A stretch of DNA of 38,283 nt from Planctomycetales bacterium (GTDB taxonomy: Bacteria > Planctomycetota > JAKEIC01), in contig JAKEIC010000001.1 of NCBI GenBank assembly GCA_022614695.1, forward strand, positions 1 to 38,283, given 5' to 3'. A program made the translations under genes and the position numbers. Every line of letters begins with the position of its first letter. Position 1 is the stretch's first letter. This document shows positions 16,614-25,510 of the stretch, in pieces. Under the pieces are notes generated by a model that was not told the DNA's origin, searched no databases, and saw nothing but the letters and a program-made list of their open reading frames with translations.

Positions 16614-18653
16614 TCAGCGAGCGGCGCGCAGGACGACCTCCGTCGGGCCGCTCACCCGGCCTTCCCAGGTGAACAGTTGACCCCCTGACTCGGCGAGAGC
16701 GCGCCAGCGGCCGTGCGCCACGGCGCGGAACTCGAAGGTGCCGGACCGATCCGTCCATCCCTCGGGACCGGCATCCCCGGGAAGGCGGCGCAGCATGACC
16801 CGCATCGGAACGGGGGGGGCGCCTTCCACGCGCCCGCGAACCACGTCGGCGTCGAGCACGAGATCAAGGCCCGAGTTGGGTACCTCCACGTTGTCCACCT
16901 GCAACCCCCACGTTTCCATGGACTCTCCCATGACCTCGATTCGGTAGCGCCCAGTTTCCAGGCCCCGAAACTGGAATCGCCCGCGATGATCCGTCATCGC
17001 GTAAGTTCCGAACTGCGGGCCGTTCGCGAGCACGGGACGGTCCGCGACGGGCGATCCGTCACTCCGGTGGAGCCGCCCCTCGATCGACAACGCGAGGGGG
17101 AGCGAGAGCGTCACGGGAGGGACGGCGTGGCCGCTCACAGTCACACGCGCTGTTACCGCCTGCGTGCCCCGGACGGCTGTCCAAACTACATACGCGCCGT
17201 CCGGTACCCACGCGATGGTACGGCCCTTCTCGTCAGTCACCGTGGTGCAGGCGGTCGGCTGCGTGGTTGCGGGTTCCCTCATCATCACTGTCGCCCCAGG
17301 AACGGGCGCACCGAGTTGGTCCTGGCAAATCACGGGGACAGGCCGCAGAGCCGGGACTGCCCAGGAAACGGTTTCCGTGGTCGGGGAGACCACGAATCGG
17401 GCGTCCACAACGGACTCGCAGGTGTCGGCAAGCCCGAGGTGCCCCCCCTGCATTGCCAGCGTCACCCGGTAGGGCACGAGGCCCTGGTGCAGCCGCAACT
17501 CCACGCGGCCGGTTGGTGGCACGACAACGTGGATCCCGTAGCCGAACGGTTCGTCCTCGCGACTGAGTCGGAGGAGCCAACGGGTCTCGGACGGGCCGGG
17601 TACGCCCGCCCTGGACTCGACGACCGCCTGGAGGCGTCGGGTGCGGCGGAGCCGAATCTCGCAGTGAGAGTCCCTGGCGTCCGGCGAAAACTCCATCCAC
17701 GTCCTCTCGAACGCGGGGTGACGAGTTTCGAGGACCAAGGCATCCGTGGACGGCAACCAGATCGGCGGTGAACAGCCCGCTCGGTCTGTCGTGTACGTGT
17801 CGATCCTTGTGACCAGTTGCGCGCCGGAGACGGGGCTTCCGCCCTCGTCCACGACTCGTGCCGTGACCGGGTTCCCCGGGGGCAGGACCACGATCACACG
17901 CCTCTCGGGGCCGCTCGCGGACACGTAGAGCAGGTCTGTCGCGTGGCCAGGGGCGGACACCACGATCTCCAAGGTCTCGTCCGCGACGTTCTCGAACCTG
18001 AACTCCCCTGCGGCGTCCGCCGTCCCGGTGGCCATCGTCGCTGGTGGGAGCCACTGGTCGGGTGCGCCTCGAACGCTCACGCGCGCGTTTGGGATTGACC
18101 GACCTTCGAGATCCATGACTGCGCCAACCAGGACGCCGGCTGGTCGCAGCACAACGTGGATCGCATTGGACGGTGGGCTCTCGACCCAGATCGCTCGCGG
18201 TGCGTAGCCAACCCGTGTCACGCGAAGGCTGCGGCGACCCTCCAGAGTCGGCGGATCCTCCGGGCGTACCCCCAAGGAGAACCGGCCGTCAGGATCGGTG
18301 CTTCCAACGACGTCTGCCACCTCGACCCGCGCGTCTGCGATCGGTGTCTCGCTGGCGTCGGTCACGATGCCGGCCACGGTGATCGGCACGAGCCACCCCG
18401 CTCGCGCGTCTTGGCTGTCATCGGCCGGTGGTTGGCCCCGCGCGTGGTCTTCATGCGCTTCCAGGCTCGCGGGGGCACTCCGTTGCGCCGCGTGGGCCGC
18501 GTTGATGCTGGACTCGATTGGTCCGCTGCCGGGGGGAAGCAAGCCCACGCGCTCCGCCCCGCCGTCCGTAGTGACTCCGCCACGCTGCCACCAGAGCAGG
18601 CCCGCGCTGATGGCGACGAGGGCGAGGAGCACGACGACGCCCCTCCGGTTCAC
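16614..18653 (-). CDS. Membrane-anchored protein with carboxypeptidase-regulatory-like beta-sandwich repeats
   Basis: MNRRGVVVLLALVAISAGLLWW; repeated 'VAGIVTDASETPIADARVEV', 'TGTADAAGEFRFENV', 'DHRGRFQFRGLETGRYRIEV'. Confidence 0.8.
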   Translation of the reverse strand: MNRRGVVVLLALVAISAGLLWWQRGGVTTDGGAERVGLLPPGSGPIESSINAAHAAQRSAPASLEAHEDHARGQPPADDSQDARAGWLVPITVAGIVTDASETPIADARVEVADVVGSTDPDGRFSLGVRPEDPPTLEGRRSLRVTRVGYAPRAIWVESPPSNAIHVVLRPAGVLVGAVMDLEGRSIPNARVSVRGAPDQWLPPATMATGTADAAGEFRFENVADETLEIVVSAPGHATDLLYVSASGPERRVIVVLPPGNPVTARVVDEGGSPVSGAQLVTRIDTYTTDRAGCSPPIWLPSTDALVLETRHPAFERTWMEFSPDARDSHCEIRLRRTRRLQAVVESRAGVPGPSETRWLLRLSREDEPFGYGIHVVVPPTGRVELRLHQGLVPYRVTLAMQGGHLGLADTCESVVDARFVVSPTTETVSWAVPALRPVPVICQDQLGAPVPGATVMMREPATTQPTACTTVTDEKGRTIAWVPDGAYVVWTAVRGTQAVTARVTVSGHAVPPVTLSLPLALSIEGRLHRSDGSPVADRPVLANGPQFGTYAMTDHRGRFQFRGLETGRYRIEVMGESMETWGLQVDNVEVPNSGLDLVLDADVVRGRVEGAPPVPMRVMLRRLPGDAGPEGWTDRSGTFEFRAVAHGRWRALAESGGQLFTWEGRVSGPTEVVLRAAR

Positions 18654-18665
18654 GTAGTCAGGGTA

Positions 18666-19154
18666 TCAAGACTCCGGGCCGCCGCGCACCCACCGGCACC
18701 ACGCCCGCAGCGCCGGGAGTTGGTGCGCGGGCGGCTTCCGCGCCACCTGCCGTAGGAGGTTCTCCGAGACGATCTCGCGAAACGGCGCCCCGTCGCCCGT
18801 GAGCCACGCCCACACGTCCGGCGCGATGCGGTCGAGGGCCAGCAGTTGGGTCACGCGCGCGCGGGTGACCCCAAGGAACCGGGAGAGATCCGCCCGGGAG
18901 CGGGCGACACCTTGGTCGAGCAGCCGGCGGGCCTCCACCCACCGTGTGAGGGGTTCCACCCGGACGCGGCGAGCGATGGCAGGCTGACGGTCCAGGCGGG
19001 GTACGCCGTTGGCGTAGCGCGGCGCGCGCGGGATCTCCACCAGGAGCACGGTATCCTGCCCCAGGAGCCCGCTTGGCTTTGTGACCCGGGTCGGGGAGCC
19101 ATGAAGCAGAAGCGCGACGCTCCGCGCTCCGCGGGGGGTCACGGTTCGTTTCAT
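18666..19154 (-). CDS. HTH (ParB/KorB-like) DNA-binding protein, apparently full length
   Basis: 'LDQGVARSRADLSRFLGVTRARVTQLLALDRI' HTH core; conserved tail FREIVSENLLRQVARKPPAHQL. Confidence 0.7.
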   Translation of the reverse strand: MKRTVTPRGARSVALLLHGSPTRVTKPSGLLGQDTVLLVEIPRAPRYANGVPRLDRQPAIARRVRVEPLTRWVEARRLLDQGVARSRADLSRFLGVTRARVTQLLALDRIAPDVWAWLTGDGAPFREIVSENLLRQVARKPPAHQLPALRAWCRWVRGGPES

Positions 19155-19247
19155 GGTCCTGAACCGACTGCCGACCGCCGGGCGGGCATCGGCAGGCAAG
19201 CGTGGGGGAGCCGCCCTGTCGCTACCGCCCCCCGCGGCCCGAACGGG

Positions 19248-20864
19248 CTATCTCGGCTGCGGCGCGGTGCCTTCCCAGTGGGCGCGGTAGCGCGGCCAGA
19301 CGGCGACGGCGAGCTTGCGGCCCAGATCGAGGCCGTGGTCGTTGTCCGTCCGGATGTGGTAGCCGCCGAGCATCCGGGACTCCGCGGCCATCTCGGCCGT
19401 GGCGGAGAACGTCGGCAGCGGCAGGTCCACGTCGCGCACGCTGGAGATGCCCGTGGCGGGGGCGCCCTCGATCGCCTGCATCTCGTACGTGCTGCAGTCG
19501 GTCTCGGTCAGCTCGCCGGCCGAGCGCTTCGCCAGGAACTCGAACCGGTCGCTGCCGCTGAAGAGTTCGAGCATCTTCGAGCAAGCCCCGCTCACCGTCG
19601 CGTGGCCCGAGGGATAACCGGGGAAGGGCGGCGTGACGAACGTGTCCGGCGAGTAGGGATGCCACTCCTCCGCCGGGATCGCGCGGAATCCCTTGCAGGG
19701 CCCGGCGTAGCCGTTCACCTTGCGGCCCTTGTGGAACCACCGCACGTACCAGTACGGGCGCGAGGAGTCGAAGTGGTACTTCTCGTTCCAGCAGACGACG
19801 AAGGCGTCGTGCGCCATCGCGGCGATGCTGAAGAAGAGCTTGACGTCCTGGTCGAGGCCGTACCGGTCGCGGCGCGAGAGGTCCTGAGCGAAGCGGAGCC
19901 AGTGGCCGGACTGCCCCGTGGAGCGGGGGCCGTCGCGCATGAACTCGACGATCGCCTTCTGGCGGAGCGACAGGTTCGCGTTGGCCTCGATGCACTCGTC
20001 CACTTCCCTCCTCATCTGGTCGGAGTCCGCCTTGGGGGGGCCGGGCATCCGGAACGGGCCGGGGTCGTCCACGCCGATGCACTTCACCCGGCCCCAGTGG
20101 GGCGTGAGCCCGCGGGGCGTGAAGCGGCCGGGCTTGCCGTCCGGATTCGCGAACGAGATGGGCATCCACCGATCAGGGTCCTGCTCCTGGCCGGGCTCGC
20201 GGAAGGGCTTGTAGCCGCTCGTGTCGGAGTAGGGCTTCCCGTTGCCGCGCGGGTCGTCGCCGAGCTGGTTCGAACCGTCGTTGTGGCGGTACTCGATGAG
20301 CGCGGCGGCGACCGCGTTGCCGACGCCCTCGGGGGTCCCGGGTTCCGTGGACCCGTTCGCGGGGTCCACGCCACTCTGCTTCGCCGTCTCCCGGACCCAG
20401 GCGAGGTCCTCGGGGAAGAGATCCTCGAGGCAGCGCGTGACGGCGTAACCGATGGCCTTCTCCCTGTTCGCGTCGGTGCGCTCGGCCTCCGGGCGCCGGA
20501 GCGCCCCGCCGAGCCGAGTGCCGACGGCGCTGGCGTCGTAGCAGGCCCAGGCGTCGAACATCGCGGTGCAGGAGATCGCCATCTCCCGGGCGATGGTGGT
20601 CGGCCGCGCCCCGATGCGGTCGTTCCGGCGGGCGGAGGCTTCCAGGATAATCTCGAGCCACCGGTAAGCCGCGGAAGGGGCGGGATGTCTCTCGGCATGG
20701 AGCGGCCATCGGGAAGCGTCCGCGGTGACGTGGGGGCCCGAGTAACACTTGAAGTGGTGGGAGTCCGCGCTCGGCTGGCCGCCGCCAGCCCCTCCGGAAG
20801 AGCAGCCGGCGAGAAGCGACGCGGCGCAGACGAGCCCGGGGGTGACGAACGAGGTCTTGGGCAT
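19248..20864 (-). CDS. Vanadium-dependent haloperoxidase / PAP2-type lipoprotein
   Basis: Lipobox LLAGC; KX6RP 'KYHFDSSRP', 'YPSGHATVSGA', 'SRMLGGYHIRTDNDHG'. Confidence 0.85.
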   Translation of the reverse strand: MPKTSFVTPGLVCAASLLAGCSSGGAGGGQPSADSHHFKCYSGPHVTADASRWPLHAERHPAPSAAYRWLEIILEASARRNDRIGARPTTIAREMAISCTAMFDAWACYDASAVGTRLGGALRRPEAERTDANREKAIGYAVTRCLEDLFPEDLAWVRETAKQSGVDPANGSTEPGTPEGVGNAVAAALIEYRHNDGSNQLGDDPRGNGKPYSDTSGYKPFREPGQEQDPDRWMPISFANPDGKPGRFTPRGLTPHWGRVKCIGVDDPGPFRMPGPPKADSDQMRREVDECIEANANLSLRQKAIVEFMRDGPRSTGQSGHWLRFAQDLSRRDRYGLDQDVKLFFSIAAMAHDAFVVCWNEKYHFDSSRPYWYVRWFHKGRKVNGYAGPCKGFRAIPAEEWHPYSPDTFVTPPFPGYPSGHATVSGACSKMLELFSGSDRFEFLAKRSAGELTETDCSTYEMQAIEGAPATGISSVRDVDLPLPTFSATAEMAAESRMLGGYHIRTDNDHGLDLGRKLAVAVWPRYRAHWEGTAPQPR

Positions 20865-21027
20865 GCTCCCGCTCCTCTCTGCGATGTGCCCCGTGCCCGC
20901 CGGGAGGGCCTCGGGAAGCTCGGGCGGCCCCGGCGTGGCGTGGGCGGGGAGGATGAGACGGGCGCCGGGCCCTGTCAAGGAACGGACTCGATCCGTCCCC
21001 GACCATATGGGTCCGGGCCGCGGACCT

Positions 21028-23042
21028 TCACCTCGCCGCGCGGGCCCGGCGGAGGTCCGTCTCGACCGCCTGGCGCAGGGGCCACCCCGGCTCCGCGACC
21101 TCCAGGGCCTTCTCGAAGTCCGCCACGGCGCCGTCGGAGTCTCCCTGCGCTCCCCGCGCCAGCCCCCGGCTCGCGTACGCCTCGGGCAACCGCGGGTCGA
21201 GGCGGATCGCCTCGGTGTAGTCCGCGATCGCGCCCCCCAGTTCGCCCCGCGACCGCCGGAGGGCGCCGCGGTTGCTCCAGGCAGGCGCGTCCCGGGGCTC
21301 GAGACGGATCGCCTCGTCCAAGTCCGCGATCGCGCCGTCCGTGTCTCCGCGACCCCCTCGGAGGAGGGCCCGGCTGCGCCACGCCCTCGCCTGCGCGGAT
21401 CGAGCCGCAGCGTCTCGGACAAGTCCTCGAAGGCCCCGTCGAGGTCCCCCGTCTCGCGGCGCGCGGCGCCGCGGTTGAACCGGGGCGACGGGTCCCTGGG
21501 GGCCAGGCGGATGGCCTCCGTGAAGTCCTCGAGGGCCCGATCCCACTGGCGCGCGTCCCGGAAGGCGACGCCGCGCTGGTTCCAGGCCTCCGCATCCTCC
21601 GGCGCGACCCTGATCGCCTCACTCAAGTCGGTGACCGAGCCGAGCGGGTCGCCCGAGTCCCGCCTCGTCTTTCCGAGGTTCTTCCGCGCCGACGCGTCGC
21701 GTGGGTTCAGGCGCACCGCCTGCTCGAGGTCCCGGAGAGCGCCGGCGATGTCGCCCGTGTACGCGCGCGCGACGCCACGGTTGTTCCACGCGCTCGCCAG
21801 GGCGGGGTCGAGCTCAATCGCCCGCGAGGCGTCGGCGATGACCCGCGCGTGGTCTCCGATGGCGAGGTAGGCGAATGCGCGATTGTTCCAGGTGGCCGCC
21901 AGGCGCGGTTCGAGACGCAGGGCCTCGGTGAAGTCCGCGACGGCTCCAGGCAGCTCGCGAAGCTGGCGTCGCAAGACCCCACGGTTGCTGTAGGCCCACG
22001 CGAACGGCACGCCCGCCGAGAGCGCCGTCCCGTAATCCTGCACGGCCCGGGTCCGGTCACCGCTCGGGTCGAGGCTCTCCACCCAGGCCCGCAGGAGCCC
22101 GGCCTCCCATCCCGCCGCATCTCGGAGCGCCTCCCGCGCGCCCGCCCAATCGTCCGCGATGATCGCGAGGGCCGCGGATGCGAGACGCCCCTCGGAGCCC
22201 GGCGCGCCCCGGGCGCGCTCGAGGTCGGGTCGGGCCTCCGCGAACTCCCGACGGAACAACCTCTCGAGCCCCCCGTAGAGCCTCGCGGACGTCCCCTGGG
22301 GCGCGGTGGCCGGCACCTCGCCCCAGACGGAGCGGGCCTCGTCTCCGCGGCCGATGGCCCACAGCCGCATCCCCCGCTCGACCCGCCAGTCGTGACGGCG
22401 CGGGTCCTGATCGAGCGCGCGGGCGAGGAGATCCGCCGCCCGCGCGGGGTCCTCGACCGCCACGGCGCGAGCCTGCGCGGCGAGATCCTCCGCCGCGGAC
22501 CGGTCCGGCCCTCCCGCGACGCGGCCTTCGGGGTCCGGGCGCGAAGCCCACGCCAGGACCGCGATCCCCGCCGCGACCGCCGCCGCCGCCGCCCGGCTCC
22601 GCGTCGCGCCGGGGAGCCGGGCCCGGGGCCGTCGCCCGCCGAGGACGCGATCGAGATCCTCCCGGAGAGCGCCGGAGTCCCGGTATCTCTCGCGAGCCCG
22701 CTTGGGCAGGCACGCCCACGCCACCCGGTCCACGCCGCCGGGCACTCCGCGGCGCAGAGCGCCCATCCGGACCGGCTCGCGGAGGAGCACCTGTCCCACA
22801 ATCGCCGCGCCGGTCGCCCCCTCGAAGGCCGGCCGCCCGGTGATCATCTCGTAGAGGACGCAACCGAGGCCCCACACGTCGGTCGCGGGCGTGAGCGAGG
22901 AGACCTCGCCGCGGGCCTGCTCGGGGGACATGTACGCCGGGGTGCCGAGCGCCTCGCCCGTGCGGGTGAGCTTGGAGCCCGTCGCGATGGACTTCGCGAG
23001 GCCGAAGTCGGCGAGGTACGCGGCTACCGTCTCCTCGCGCAC
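21028..23042 (-). pseudogene. Hanks-type kinase C-lobe fragment plus TM plus TPR repeats; N-lobe missing and one internal frameshift (~21390-21410)
   Basis: Starts (GTG) at AYLADFGLAKS, just after an in-frame TAG. There is no G-loop, Lys or HRD. TPR frame shifts after 'SETLRLDP' into the 21028..21546 frame 'ARAWRSRALLRGG'. Confidence 0.75.
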
Positions 23043-23080
23043 GCTCCCATGCTACCGGGATCGCCGCGAGGAGGTGCGGA

Positions 23081-23869
23081 TTGACGCGGCCGTCCCCCGG
23101 TCGGAGACTCGCCCGCGTGGGGCTCGCCGACGAGCACAGGCGGCAGTTCGCCTGGCGCGCGTGGCCGGCGGCCCTCGACGCCCTCCCGCCGCTCCAGGGC
23201 CGGACCGTCCTCGACCTCGGCTGCGGCGTGGGGGACCTGGCCGCCGCGCTCGTCGCGCGGGGGGCGCGCGTGATCGGCGTGGACTCGAACGAGCAACTCC
23301 TCGCGGAGGCGAGGGCGAGGGGACTCCCGGGGGCCGAGTTCCGCGCCGGGGATCTGCGCGCGCTCCCGGACCTCGGCGTGGCGGCGGACGGGGTCTGGTG
23401 CAGCTTCGCGGCCGCCTACATCCCCGATCTTCCCCCGGTCCTCCGGGCGTGGGCGGGGCGCCTGCGGTCGGGGGGCTGGATCGCGCTCACCGAGATTGAC
23501 GGTCTGTTCGCCCACGAGCCCCTGGGCGAGCGGACGAAGTCGCTCCTCGACGCCTACGTCCGGGACTCGCTCGCGGCGGGCCGGTACGACTTCCGGATGG
23601 GGATTAGGCTGCGCGGCCACCTCGAGCGGGCGGGGTTCCGGGTTTCCCGGGAGATCGCTCTCCCGGACGCCGAGTTCTCGTTCGAAGGGCCTGCCGGACC
23701 CGACGTCGTCCACGCCTGGGAAGAGCGGCTCTCCCGCATGCGGCTCCTGCGCGACTCCTGCGGCGCGGAGTGGGACGCGGTCCGGGCGGACTTCCTGGCC
23801 TGCCTGCGTCGGCCGGACCACAACTCGGACTCGCGGGTCGTCTGCTGCATCGCCGAACGCCCGGCCTGA
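23081..23869 (+). CDS. SAM-dependent class I methyltransferase
   Basis: 'VLDLGCGVGDLAAALVARGARVIGVDSNEQLL'. Confidence 0.85.
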   Translation: MTRPSPGRRLARVGLADEHRRQFAWRAWPAALDALPPLQGRTVLDLGCGVGDLAAALVARGARVIGVDSNEQLLAEARARGLPGAEFRAGDLRALPDLGVAADGVWCSFAAAYIPDLPPVLRAWAGRLRSGGWIALTEIDGLFAHEPLGERTKSLLDAYVRDSLAAGRYDFRMGIRLRGHLERAGFRVSREIALPDAEFSFEGPAGPDVVHAWEERLSRMRLLRDSCGAEWDAVRADFLACLRRPDHNSDSRVVCCIAERPA

Positions 23870-23881
23870 GGGCCTCGGCTA

Positions 23882-24862
23882 CTAGTACCCCCGCGCGAGG
23901 TCCACCCGGTTGGGCATCGGCTCCCACCGGGCGGCGGCGTTCAGTAGCTCGGCGAGCGCCGCGCCGCGGAGCGCCTCGGTCCCGTCGGTGAGCCCGGCCC
24001 GGTGCGGGCTCAGGACGACGTTCGGCAGGTCCCGGAAAGGGTGGTCGCCGGGCGGAGTCCGCGTCCGGGTCTCCTCTCCGGTCGGGTAGCGCCACCAGAC
24101 GTCGAGGCCGGCGGAGAGCCGGCCCGCGCGGAGCGCCTGGAAGAGCGCCCCCTCGTCCACGACGCGGCCGCGGCCCACGTTCACGAGGACGGCGCCCGCC
24201 GGCAGGAGCGACAGCTCCGCCTCGCCCAGGAGGCCGTCGGTCTCCGGCGTGTCGGGGACCGCGACGACGACGGCGTGCGCGCGGGGCAGGAGCGAGCGGA
24301 GAGCCGACGCCGGGTGGACCTCCGCGTCCCCGACCCGCTCGGCCGCCGTCGCCGCGCGCCGCGTGGCGAGCACCCGCATCCCGAGCCCCGCGCAGGCCCG
24401 GGCCACGCGGCTCCCGACCGCGCCGTGCCCCAGGACGAGAACGGTCCTCCCTTCGAGCAGAAGCTCCGGGTGCTCACCGTAGCGCGGGGACCAGTCGCCC
24501 CGCCGGAGCGCCGCGTCGCCCGGGAGTACGCGCTTGGCGGCGGCGAGGAGGAGAGCCATCGCCATCTCGGCCGTGGGCGCCGCGTTGTGGTGGAGGTTGT
24601 GGACCGCCAGCCGGGGGAAGTCTCGGAGGACGAGGTCGCGCGTCTCTCGAGGGATGCCGGCGAACGGGATCACGAGGGCCTCCAGGGAGGGGCTCGCCTC
24701 GAGGTGCGCGAGGTCGGGGCGGCCCGCCACGAGCACCCGGTAGCGGGCGGGGGTCGGGACGTCCGGGCCCACCCGGAGATCCACGTCCGATCGGAGACTT
24801 TCGCGGAGGACCCGGCCGAACTCGGGCTCCGGAGCGCGGGGAAGGAAGACCTCGAGGGCCAC
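23882..24862 (-). CDS. D-2-hydroxyacid dehydrogenase family protein
   Basis: 'VLVLGHGAVGSRVARACAGLGMRVLATRR', 'LVNVGRGRVVDEGALFQAL'. Confidence 0.88.
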   Translation of the reverse strand: MALEVFLPRAPEPEFGRVLRESLRSDVDLRVGPDVPTPARYRVLVAGRPDLAHLEASPSLEALVIPFAGIPRETRDLVLRDFPRLAVHNLHHNAAPTAEMAMALLLAAAKRVLPGDAALRRGDWSPRYGEHPELLLEGRTVLVLGHGAVGSRVARACAGLGMRVLATRRAATAAERVGDAEVHPASALRSLLPRAHAVVVAVPDTPETDGLLGEAELSLLPAGAVLVNVGRGRVVDEGALFQALRAGRLSAGLDVWWRYPTGEETRTRTPPGDHPFRDLPNVVLSPHRAGLTDGTEALRGAALAELLNAAARWEPMPNRVDLARGY

Positions 24863-24898
24863 GACCCGCGGAGGCTACCACGGCGGCTATACTCCAGC

Positions 24899-25308
24899 GT
24901 GCTCCCGAAGGCCCTCGCACCGCACGCCGAACGCGCCTATGCGCTGCTCCGGATCGTCTCGGGTTCGCTCCTCGCCTTCCACGGCGCGCAGAAGATCCTC
25001 GGCGTCTTCTCAGACTTCCGGCCGGCCCGCTGCGCCAGCTCTGGTTCGGGGGCCTGATCGAGCTCTTCGGGGGGATCGCCATCGCGCTCGGGCTCTTCAC
25101 GTCCTGGGCCGCGTTCCTCTGCAGCGGGATGATGGCCGTCGCCTACATCCAGTTCCACTGGAAGTTCCAGCTCGGCCCCGAGTTCTTCCCGGCGGTGAAC
25201 AAGGGCGAGCCCGCGCTCGTCTACGCGTTCCTCTTCCTCTTCATCGCCTGCAAGGGAGCCGGCCTCTGGAGCGTGGACGGGAGGCGGGCCCGGTCCGATC
25301 ACGCCTGA
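24899..25308 (+). pseudogene. DoxX family membrane protein split by a frameshift (~25018-25045)
   Basis: 'YALLRIVSGSLLAFHGAQKILGVFSDF' in one frame, 'LWFGGLIELFGGIAIALGLFTSWAAFLCSGMMAVAYIQFHW' in the next. Confidence 0.75.
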
Positions 25309-25510
25309 GTGTGCGCCCGGGGCCGGGCGACCCCTCCCCGGTTCTCGCTCCATGCTCGTCTTCAGCTCGCAGCCTAGCGCGACGGGGCTCCCGAGCGGCG
25401 GTATGACGTTCGAGCGTTGACGGGGGCCCGGACGCTTCGGAGAATCCGGCTCTCCGCGTCCGCCCCAGGAGATGTCTCCACGGGAGCGGCCGGGAGGTGG
25501 GAGGCGCCTC

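Noticed and set aside
18846-23084. 1412-aa plus-strand ORF
   Set aside because: High-GC shadow ORF antisense to the haloperoxidase and kinase-TPR genes; Arg/Pro/Gly-rich without domain motifs.
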